NCBI GenBank assembly: GCA_026989715.1
Contig: JALSIU010000313.1
Coordinates: 1-9,917 of the forward strand
Direction: 5' to 3'
Length of the DNA: 9,917 nucleotides
From: Methylomonas sp.
GTDB lineage: Bacteria; Pseudomonadota; Gammaproteobacteria; Methylococcales; Methylomonadaceae
The notes under the pieces were generated by a model. It ran no database searches. It was not told where the DNA came from and saw nothing but the letters and a program-made list of their open reading frames with translations. Position 1 is the stretch's first letter. Each line of letters starts with the position of its first letter. A program made the translations under genes and the position numbers. Positions 1 through 4,100 of this stretch are shown here, in pieces.

Positions 1-93
1 GCGCACATTCGCATTTTTAAATTCAGGCGTATTATTAATAGTTTGTAACACAATCGCCTGAATTTGCTCAACATCCTCTTTTGCTAATGCCAT
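1..93 (-). CDS. N-terminal part of an unrecognised protein, cut by the window edge
   Basis: This open frame starts at the ATG at 93-91 and runs off the left edge after 31 codons. The visible peptide begins MALAKEDVEQIQAIV and ends at NANVR. It is probably helical and polar, with no signal peptide or membrane segment in the visible part. I do not recognise the family. Support for a real gene comes from an extended -10 promoter (TGC-TATAAT on the minus strand), an AGG six bases before the ATG, and a second copy of the same start at 3244-3357. The two copies share 20 of 31 residues as well as their promoter and leader. The function is unknown; a cytosolic coiled-coil protein is one possibility because similar small genes surround it. 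Confidence 0.7.
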   Translation of the reverse strand, partial: MALAKEDVEQIQAIVLQTINNTPEFKNANVR

Positions 94-124
94 GATAGAC
101 CTGTTTTTCCAATGTAATACAAAA

Positions 125-133
125 ATTATAGCA
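125..133 (-). promoter_or_regulatory. Extended -10 promoter of the left-edge gene
   Basis: On the minus strand the bases read TGC-TATAAT, a perfect -10 hexamer with the TGn extension. Transcription would start near 118, leaving a leader of about 25 bases before the ATG at 93. No good -35 is seen, which is common for extended -10 promoters. The same arrangement (TGC-TATGAT) stands before the paralogous fragment at 3244. Confidence 0.6.
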
Positions 134-165
134 TGATTCAGCTAAGCGCATTGCCCACCAAAATT

Positions 166-193
166 AATCAATCGAGTCTGACCCCTTATGATT
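166..193. repeat. Possible fragment of an interspersed repeat
   Basis: The stretch contains GAGTCTGACCCC flanked on both sides by AATCA/TGATT-like bases. I recall this kind of string as a recurrent intergenic sequence, often near small transposases, in gammaproteobacterial genomes. Only one copy lies in the window, so repetition cannot be shown here. Confidence 0.3.
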
Positions 194-201
194 ATATGCA
201 C

Positions 202-230
202 TTGATTTTAAATAAAACCTACCTTAACAT
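202..230 (+). promoter_or_regulatory. Weak sigma-70-like promoter for the 264-989 operon
   Basis: TTGATT at 202-207 and TAACAT at 225-230 are separated by 17 bases. Each matches four of six consensus positions. It is the best-spaced candidate ahead of the first gene, but the region is AT-rich and chance matches are likely. Confidence 0.3.
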
Positions 231-263
231 TGGTCTATCATTAAAATAATTAAAGGAATGTTT

Positions 264-449
264 ATGACAACGATGATCTCCGCAGGTGCGAATGAAGAAA
301 AAGCGAGAAAGGCAGCAGAAGCAGTTGCAGAACATGAAAAACGCTTCGATCATATAGATAAGGAATTAATCGCTCTTAAATGGATGATGGGGGTTATGTT
401 AACGGGTGTCGTTTCTTTGGTATTAAAAGCATTTTTGTATAAACTATAA
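264..449 (+). CDS. Small coiled-coil protein with C-terminal membrane anchor
   Basis: The 61-residue product has a charged, alanine- and glutamate-rich helical stretch (about residues 10-38) followed by a hydrophobic segment (about 41-59). It looks like a tail-anchored or single-span inner-membrane protein with a short coiled coil. The architecture recalls the DUF1640/CCDC90-like small proteins, but this is a resemblance in shape, not a demonstrated match. The ATG at 264 is preferred over 258 because AGGA at 254-257 abuts the first ATG and lies six bases before the second. It is the first gene of a tight operon with the DUF4160 and DUF2442 genes, 18 bases ahead of the next. The specific function is unknown. 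Confidence 0.7.
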   Translation: MTTMISAGANEEKARKAAEAVAEHEKRFDHIDKELIALKWMMGVMLTGVVSLVLKAFLYKL

Positions 450-467
450 TTTTCTCTAGGAATTAGT

Positions 468-737
468 ATGCCTACAATTTCAATGTTTTACGGAATTATT
501 ATCCGTATGTATTTTTTCGACAATCAACAGCACACTCTCCCGCATATTCATGTCCATTATCAAGATTATAACGCTATTATTGAGATACCTAGTGGGACAG
601 TCATTGAAGGTAAATTACCAAAACCTAAACAGAAACTGGTGGATGCTTGGATTGAAATTCACAGAGATGAACTTATGGCAGACTGGGAACTCGCAATTAA
701 TGGTGAGTCAATATTTAAAATTGACCCATTAAAATAG
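468..737 (+). CDS. DUF4160 domain protein
   Basis: This 89-residue protein matches the DUF4160 pattern from end to end. It has an N-terminal MPTIS-FYGIIIRMYF block, a histidine cluster (H22, H26, H28, H30, in LPHIHVHY), an EGKLP turn near residue 47, and a C-terminal W-x3-HRDEL-x2-DWELA block at 61-76. The length is normal for the family. The histidine cluster could bind metal, but that is inference. AGGA at 458-461 lies six bases before the ATG. The next gene, a DUF2442 protein, starts nine bases after the stop, and its ribosome site overlaps this stop. These two families are commonly found side by side, which suggests a functional pair, possibly toxin-antitoxin-like. No biochemical role is established to my knowledge. 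Confidence 0.85.
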   Translation: MPTISMFYGIIIRMYFFDNQQHTLPHIHVHYQDYNAIIEIPSGTVIEGKLPKPKQKLVDAWIEIHRDELMADWELAINGESIFKIDPLK

Positions 738-746
738 GATACTTAA

Positions 747-989
747 ATGAACCCTCATGTTGTTAGTGTTAAAGTTAAACAAGAGTATATATTAGAATTA
801 GCTTTTGAAAATAAAGAAGTTAGGCTATTTGATGCCAGTCCTTTTCTGGACAAAGGCATATTTAAAGAATTAAAAGATATTAATTATTTTAAACAAGTAA
901 AGGTAGCCTTTGGTGCAATTGAATGGCCTCACGAACAAGATTTTAGTAAGGACACCCTCTATCTATTGAGTACTCCCTTAGAAAGCTAA
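747..989 (+). CDS. DUF2442 domain protein
   Basis: The 80-residue product fits DUF2442. It shows an N-terminal V-x-SVKV strand, a 'L-x-F-EN-x-EVRLFD' block (residues 17-29), 'LDKGIFKELKD' (34-44), and the typical 'FG-x-IEWP...DF..DTLYL' block (55-73). Members are small alpha/beta proteins of unknown function that often accompany DUF4160 partners. TAGGA at 735-739 overlaps the upstream stop codon and sits seven bases before the ATG, so the two genes are probably co-translated. No terminator with a T-run follows the stop. The protein is complete, with no sign of decay. Confidence 0.85.
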   Translation: MNPHVVSVKVKQEYILELAFENKEVRLFDASPFLDKGIFKELKDINYFKQVKVAFGAIEWPHEQDFSKDTLYLLSTPLES

Positions 990-1019
990 CGCCTGCATCA
1001 GGTACTGCTCGATACGCAC

Positions 1020-1044
1020 TCCCACCGAGGACGCTGGGAACGAG
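1020..1044. repeat. Small inverted repeat with GGGAACGAG tail
   Basis: TCCCA at 1020-1024 and TGGGA at 1035-1039 form an imperfect stem, followed by ACGAG. The TCCCA...TGGGAACGAG form resembles interspersed palindromic repeats I associate with Beggiatoa-like and cyanobacterial genomes. Only one copy is visible here. Confidence 0.35.
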
Positions 1045-1056
1045 AAAATACCCAAA

Positions 1057-1075
1057 ACTGACATTTTTTGTCAGT
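1057..1075. repeat. 6-bp perfect hairpin in the pilA upstream region
   Basis: ACTGAC (1057-1062) and GTCAGT (1070-1075) pair perfectly around a seven-base loop that is mostly T. It could end transcription from the DUF2442 operon or be a protein-binding dyad. The T-run lies in the loop rather than after the stem, so it is not a standard terminator. The rest of the 990-1316 gap is A- and C-rich and shows no gene. Confidence 0.4.
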
Positions 1076-1116
1076 AATTAACAAAATCAGCCCAAAAAAG
1101 TCACTCACAGTAACAG

Positions 1117-1139
1117 CTAGAGTGCAGAAAAAACACTCA
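1117..1139. promoter_or_regulatory. Possible activator-binding dyad upstream of pilA
   Basis: CTAGAGTG (1117-1124) and CACTCAG (1134-1140) form a dyad with one bulged base, and a further CACTCA lies at 1102-1107. It sits roughly 90-110 bases before the -24 element at 1228, a usual place for enhancer sites of sigma-54 activators such as PilR. The sequence alone does not show which protein binds. Confidence 0.3.
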
Positions 1140-1225
1140 GTACAAAAAAAATATCCCAAAAAATAACATTTAAAAACAAGTTATTAGACTACATACCAAC
1201 AAAAAACTTCCACCGCACAACAAAA

Positions 1226-1243
1226 CCGGCACAAACCCTGCTT
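1226..1243 (+). promoter_or_regulatory. Sigma-54 promoter of the pilin genes
   Basis: CCGGCAC-AAACC-CTGCTT matches the RpoN pattern TGGCAC-N5-TTGCW. GG at 1228-1229 and GC at 1240-1241 have exactly ten bases between them, as required. Transcription would begin near 1253, giving a leader of about 64 bases. Type IV pilin genes in gammaproteobacteria are classically RpoN/PilSR-controlled, so both sequence and context agree. Confidence 0.7.
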
Positions 1244-1316
1244 TTACCCTAGTGAGTCCTACTCAACCGTTATTAGCATTTATTGACCATTTTACTTTAA
1301 TAGAAGGAAATACATT

Positions 1317-1730
1317 ATGAATATGCAAAAATCACAACAGGGTTTTACCCTAATCGAATTAATGATCGTTGTCGCCATTATTGGTATCTTGGCATCGATT
1401 GCATTGCCTGCTTATCAAACTTATACGAAAAAAGCGAAGTTTTCGGAAGTTGTTTTGGCCGCTACGCCATATAAATCGGCTTTTGAAGTAGCGGCACAAA
1501 CAGGTCGCATTACTTCGCTAGCTGATGCTGATGCGGGAACTAACGGTATGCCTGTTGCTGCTGGAGCATCAGGTGTTGTTGCTAGTGCCACTATATCTAA
1601 CGGCATCATAACTGCCACAGGTACTGCAGAAGTGGACGGTGTTGACTATGAATTAACACCTAACGGCGTCTCCGCTCCTATCCAATGGAGTGACACTACA
1701 AGTACTTGTATTGCAACAGGCCTTTGTTAA
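1317..1730 (+). CDS. pilA: Type IVa major pilin precursor, first copy
   Basis: This is a 137-residue type IV prepilin. The leader ends QQG and is expected to be cut by the prepilin peptidase PilD between G9 and F10. The mature N-terminus reads FTLIELMIVVAIIGILASIA, with the conserved glutamate at mature position 5 (E14) needed for assembly. A hydrophobic helix follows, then a polar globular domain. Two cysteines, C131 and C137, close a very short disulfide loop that forms the last seven residues. The start at 1317 is favoured by AAGGA eight bases upstream; the ATG at 1323 would be too far away. A sigma-54 promoter precedes it, and a second pilin and a tfpZ-like gene follow. The product is probably a pilus fibre subunit used in attachment, twitching or DNA uptake. 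Confidence 0.93.
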   Translation: MNMQKSQQGFTLIELMIVVAIIGILASIALPAYQTYTKKAKFSEVVLAATPYKSAFEVAAQTGRITSLADADAGTNGMPVAAGASGVVASATISNGIITATGTAEVDGVDYELTPNGVSAPIQWSDTTSTCIATGLC

Positions 1731-1751
1731 GATAAAAGAACAAAGTTTGAG

Positions 1752-1786
1752 CAAGGCATGCTCATATAAAACATAAGCATGCTTTG
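1752..1786 (+). terminator. Stem-loop between the two pilin genes (attenuator or processing site)
   Basis: CAAGGCATGCT (1752-1762) pairs with AGCATGCTTTG (1776-1786), giving 11 pairs including one G-U around a 13-base loop. Only TTCATCATCATTT follows, so it is a poor intrinsic terminator. A shorter alternative hairpin, GAGCA (1749-1753) with TGCTC (1759-1763), would exclude it. The element probably sets the ratio of first to second pilin transcript by partial termination or RNA processing. Confidence 0.45.
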
Positions 1787-1811
1787 TTCATCATCATTTC
1801 TGGAGGCGCAT

Positions 1812-2219
1812 ATGAAACCTAATACCGGTTTTACACTCATAGAATTAATGATAGTTATTGCAATTATCGGCATTCTAGCTTCCATCGCCCTTCCTGCTTA
1901 TAAAACTTATACTTATTCGGCTAAATTTACTGAATTAGAAAATTACACCGCCATTTTTAAATTCGGTATAGAAGTTGCCGTACAAGAAGGTGCCGTCACT
2001 GCCTTAACAGACCTTGATGCAGGTACTCACGGTATTCCACCTGCTGAAACCAATCCTACCAGCAAAATTGCCAGTATTAATGTCACCGATGGCGTTATCA
2101 CCGTCACAGGGACAGCAGAAGTTGACAATAAAACCTATGAACTCGCCATAAACAGTACCAGCCTTCCTTTACAATGGGATGCAACGGGCGGCACATGCTA
2201 TTCGGCGGGATATTGTTAA
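1812..2219 (+). CDS. pilA: Type IVa pilin precursor, second copy
   Basis: This 135-residue prepilin is a diverged paralogue of the gene just upstream. It has a short MKPNTG leader, a cleavage site G6/F7, and the mature start FTLIELMIVIAIIGILASIA with E11 as the conserved glutamate at mature position 5. The body shares DAGT-x-G-x-P and ITxTGTAEVD blocks with the first pilin. It ends in the same CxxxxxC loop (C129, C135). GGAGG at 1802-1806 lies five bases before the ATG at 1812; an in-frame ATG at 1779 has no such site and would add residues before a normal leader, so I reject it. No separate strong promoter is seen, so it probably depends on read-through from the upstream sigma-54 promoter. 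It may be an alternative major pilin or be mixed into the same fibre. Confidence 0.92.
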   Translation: MKPNTGFTLIELMIVIAIIGILASIALPAYKTYTYSAKFTELENYTAIFKFGIEVAVQEGAVTALTDLDAGTHGIPPAETNPTSKIASINVTDGVITVTGTAEVDNKTYELAINSTSLPLQWDATGGTCYSAGYC

Positions 2220-2239
2220 AACGCGTATAGTAAAAATCA

Positions 2240-2264
2240 AATTTTAGGGGCTCTCCCTTGAATT
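2240..2264 (+). terminator. Possible weak terminator after the second pilin
   Basis: AATTTTAGGG (2240-2249) pairs with CCCTTGAATT (2255-2264) around a five-base loop, with one wobble and one mismatch. It lies 20 bases after the pilin stop. No T-run follows, so termination would be inefficient or Rho-assisted. Confidence 0.3.
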
Positions 2265-2320
2265 AAAGAGTCTATCTCAAAAAGCCTTGTTGACACAACC
2301 TACTCAATTAAAGTGAACAC

Positions 2321-2348
2321 TTGAACTCAGTGCCTTTTATCATATAAT
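2321..2348 (+). promoter_or_regulatory. Sigma-70 promoter of the tfpZ-like gene
   Basis: TTGAAC at 2321-2326 and a perfect TATAAT at 2343-2348 are 16 bases apart. Transcription would start near 2355, about 27 bases before the ATG at 2382. This gives the accessory gene expression independent of the sigma-54 pilin promoter. Confidence 0.6.
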
Positions 2349-2366
2349 TTACCCATTGATCCTTTG

Positions 2367-2378
2367 TAACGTACGTTA
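2367..2378. promoter_or_regulatory. 12-bp perfect palindrome in the tfpZ leader
   Basis: TAACGTACGTTA is a perfect palindrome just after the predicted transcription start and three bases before the ATG. It takes the place of a clear Shine-Dalgarno sequence. It could be an operator or simply chance. Confidence 0.3.
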
Positions 2379-2381
2379 ATC

Positions 2382-3164
2382 ATGCACGATAATAATCAAT
2401 CTATTTCACCTGCGCCTCTTAAACCACGCTTAATGGCGGCAGGTTTGCATTTTTTACTAAGCTTAAGCATTGCCGGCTTGCTATTATTTATTATCATTAC
2501 ATTGTGGTACCCACAACCCCATTTTTCGGCTTCCGGCGGTTGGCAAGGGCTGACCATTGTCGCCTTGGTCGATTTGGTCTTAGGGCCTTGTTTAACGCTG
2601 ATTGTTTATAATCCCCAAAAACCTAAAAAGCTCTTAGTAACCGATTTGAGCTTAATCGTTTTATTGCAAATGGCGGCATTGGCCTATGGTGTGCATGCGG
2701 TTTATACGCAACGCCCTGCGGCTTTAGTTTTTTGGGAAAGTAAGTTTTATACCGTGCCGGCCACGGTTTTTGACCAACAGGATATTCCTCTGGCGAAATT
2801 AAAAACATTTTCCGCACAACAACCGGCATTGATTTATGCCGAAAAACCGCGCGATGTCGAGGGCTTGAATGCCATGCTGGACATGCTAAAAACACGCCGC
2901 CGGCCGCCGTTTCAATTATTGGAACTTTACCGTCCGCTGGAAGATTATAAGGCGGATATTGCAACACAGGGCATTGATATAAAAGAGGTTGTCAGTGTTA
3001 ATGTCGATATGGCGCAACAATTACAAACTGTATTGGCCGAGACCCAAACCCGGCAAGCGGATAATGTGTATTTAATATTAGAGTCGAAATATCAAAATAT
3101 TATTTTGGTATTTAATAGCGATATGCAATTGCTAGGCTTTTTAAAAGCACCTTATAAACAGTAG
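2382..3164 (+). CDS. tfpZ: TfpX/TfpZ family type IV pilin accessory protein
   Basis: The 260-residue product has three membrane segments (about residues 20-42, 54-76 and 84-107) followed by a soluble domain of about 150 residues. The VDLVLGPCLTLIVY block (63-76), the LLVTDLSLIVLLQ-x2-AL-x-YG block (84-103) and RP at 111-112 are the marks of the TfpX/TfpZ family. These are inner-membrane proteins encoded beside pilin genes in Pseudomonas and relatives, where they help normal pilus assembly. Position right after two pilins supports the call. It has its own sigma-70 promoter but a poor ribosome site. The ATG at 2433 (residue 18), just before the first membrane segment, is a possible alternative start. 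TfpX and TfpZ cannot be told apart reliably from sequence alone. Confidence 0.88.
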   Translation: MHDNNQSISPAPLKPRLMAAGLHFLLSLSIAGLLLFIIITLWYPQPHFSASGGWQGLTIVALVDLVLGPCLTLIVYNPQKPKKLLVTDLSLIVLLQMAALAYGVHAVYTQRPAALVFWESKFYTVPATVFDQQDIPLAKLKTFSAQQPALIYAEKPRDVEGLNAMLDMLKTRRRPPFQLLELYRPLEDYKADIATQGIDIKEVVSVNVDMAQQLQTVLAETQTRQADNVYLILESKYQNIILVFNSDMQLLGFLKAPYKQ

Positions 3165-3175
3165 TATGCTCATTG

Positions 3176-3191
3176 CCACGCGCTTGCGTGG
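3176..3191. repeat. Perfect GC-rich hairpin after tfpZ
   Basis: CCACGC (3176-3181) and GCGTGG (3186-3191) form a perfect 6-bp stem with a GCTT loop, 11 bases after the tfpZ stop. The T-rich stretch comes only about 19 bases later, so it is not a classical terminator. It may slow 3' decay or end transcription with Rho. Confidence 0.4.
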
Positions 3192-3201
3192 AGATAAGTT
3201 A

Positions 3202-3210
3202 TGCTATGAT
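3202..3210 (+). promoter_or_regulatory. Extended -10 promoter duplicated with the gene fragment
   Basis: TGC-TATGAT matches the extended -10 form with one change from TATAAT. The following leader (T-run, TATTACA, TGAGAAA, AGG) mirrors the leader of the left-edge gene at 125-94 on the minus strand. The match shows that the promoter was copied together with the coding start. Confidence 0.5.
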
Positions 3211-3243
3211 TTTTTATTATTACACTGAGAAATAGGCACAATC

Positions 3244-3357
3244 ATGGCATTAGCAAAAGAAGATATGGTACAAATACAGGCGATGATACGGGAGGCCATT
3301 CAGAATACGCCCGAACTAAAACACGTAAATGTACGTGAACGCGCCATTTATGCGTAG
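3244..3357 (+). pseudogene. Truncated paralogue of the left-edge gene
   Basis: ATG at 3244 opens a 37-codon frame ending in TAG at 3355-3357. Its first 31 residues (MALAKEDMVQIQAMIREAI and onward to VNVR) share 20 identities with the 31 visible residues of the gene at 93-1, in register and without gaps. Promoter and leader are also shared, so this is a duplication that includes the regulatory region. After six more codons the frame stops, and a REP-like inverted repeat follows within about 20 bases. I infer that the copy was cut short, but the full length of its relative is not visible. It could alternatively be a functional small protein, since the promoter, the AGG ribosome site and the open frame are all preserved. 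Confidence 0.6.
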
Positions 3358-3378
3358 GTTTTATTTTTTATGAGCGCG

Positions 3379-3404
3379 TAGGATGGCGAGCGGAACGCCT
3401 CCTA
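3379..3404. repeat. REP-like imperfect inverted repeat
   Basis: TAGGA-T-GGCG (3379-3388) pairs with CGCC-TCCTA (3396-3404) through nine pairs with one bulged T and the loop AGCGGAA. The form GTAGGATGG...AGCGGAACGCC resembles the widespread 'GTAGGATGGGTAGAGC' intergenic repeats of proteobacteria. It lies between the truncated plus-strand gene and the end of the convergent minus-strand gene and could act as a bidirectional 3' barrier. Confidence 0.45.
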
Positions 3405-3417
3405 ACAATCTATGCTG

Positions 3418-3963
3418 TCAAAATTTATCTATAATTTTTGAGAGCGTTAAAAACGCGCCAATCACAACAATCAGTGCCATCATATTTTTATTCAGTGCTT
3501 TTTGTATGCTCGCTTCTATTTTTTGCTCCAGATTCGCTATATCACTGGATACTTTCTGCTCTAAACTTGCCATATCACTGGTTAATTTTTGCTCTAAACT
3601 TGCCATATCACCGGTTAATTTTTGCTCCAGATTCGCCATATCACCGGTTAATTTTTGCTCTAAACTTGCCATATCACCGGTTAATTTTTGCTCTAAACTT
3701 GCCATATCACCAGTTAATTTTTGCTCCAAGTGATTAAATTTTTGCTCCAAGTGGGTAAATTTGTGTTCTAAAGCAAGCACGCTGCCGACCACTTCATTGA
3801 GCTTTATATCAAGGTGGTTGATATGATTATATTGAGACTTTAATAAAAGCGTGTTGATGTCATCTTGCGTTAAGGCACCTCCCCCTGAAAACTTCTCTTC
3901 TATTTCTTTTATCTTAGGGGCAATCATTTCAATCAACATATCATCTACTTTGGTTTTGTTCAT
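3418..3963 (-). CDS. Tail-anchored coiled-coil protein with 11-residue tandem repeats
   Basis: The 181-residue product has an N-terminal segment of about 60 residues, then two heptads (LEHKFTH, LEQKFNH; 65-78), then six consecutive 11-residue units of the type LEQKLTGDMAS (79-144), a partial seventh, and one hydrophobic segment near the C-terminus (about 160-177). Eleven-residue periodicity (hendecads) predicts a straight or slightly right-handed coiled coil, so this is probably a membrane-anchored oligomeric rod. It resembles DUF1640-like proteins in design and shares a C-terminal MM...TM pattern with the 61-residue protein at 264-449. AGGAG lies six bases before the ATG and a TATAAT about 30 bases upstream. 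I cannot assign a function; a scaffold or spacer at the inner membrane is a guess. Confidence 0.8.
   Translation of the reverse strand: MNKTKVDDMLIEMIAPKIKEIEEKFSGGGALTQDDINTLLLKSQYNHINHLDIKLNEVVGSVLALEHKFTHLEQKFNHLEQKLTGDMASLEQKLTGDMASLEQKLTGDMANLEQKLTGDMASLEQKLTSDMASLEQKVSSDIANLEQKIEASIQKALNKNMMALIVVIGAFLTLSKIIDKF
3532..3729 (-). repeat. Six in-frame 33-bp tandem repeats
   Basis: Six units of 33 bp encode LEQK-[LV]-[TS]-[GS]-D-[MI]-A-[SN]. The inner units are nearly identical at nucleotide level, differing at a few positions (for example CTCTAAACTTGC versus CTCCAGATTCGC on the plus strand), while the unit nearest the C-terminus is the most diverged. This gradient suggests recent expansion by slippage or unequal recombination. 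The copy number is likely to vary between strains. Confidence 0.9.
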
Positions 3964-3969
3964 CTTGGT

Positions 3970-3997
3970 CTCCTGTCACACTATTCAAGCCATTATA
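3970..3997 (-). promoter_or_regulatory. Promoter -10 and ribosome site of the hendecad gene
   Basis: On the minus strand a perfect TATAAT occupies 3997-3992, and AGGAG at 3974-3970 precedes the ATG at 3963. No convincing -35 is seen at the right distance. The leader would be about 22 bases. Confidence 0.45.
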
Positions 3998-4075
3998 CAA
4001 AAAACCGATACAATATGCGGCTTATCGGCGAGGCGCGACCTCTAACTGCATTCGCACCCCACACATAAGCGACTT

Positions 4076-4100
4076 AAAAAACAGAATTAATCTTTTTCTG
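4076..4100 (-). terminator. Weak intrinsic terminator at the end of czcA
   Basis: On the minus strand CAGAA (4100-4096) can pair with TTCTG (4086-4082), and a run of T follows directly (4081-4076). The stem overlaps the last codons of the pump gene. It is only five pairs and AT-rich, so efficiency is doubtful, but the placement at the operon end fits. Confidence 0.35.

Noticed and set aside
1421..1618. Minus-strand open frame within the first pilin
   Set aside because: It is antisense to a certain pilin gene, rich in alanine from complementing codons, and has no start signal.
1779..1811. Upstream ATG for the second pilin
   Set aside because: It lies in the hairpin and has no ribosome site; the ATG at 1812 has GGAGG at the right distance and gives a normal six-residue prepilin leader.
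3532..3729. Possible CRISPR-like array because of regular 33-bp repeats
   Set aside because: The units are contiguous with no spacers and encode an in-frame coiled coil, so this is a coding tandem repeat.
3383..3737. Two overlapping plus-strand open frames with strongly repeated residues
   Set aside because: They are antisense shadows of the 33-bp repeats in the minus-strand hendecad gene. They lack ribosome sites and are full of cysteine, phenylalanine and proline in a non-protein-like pattern.
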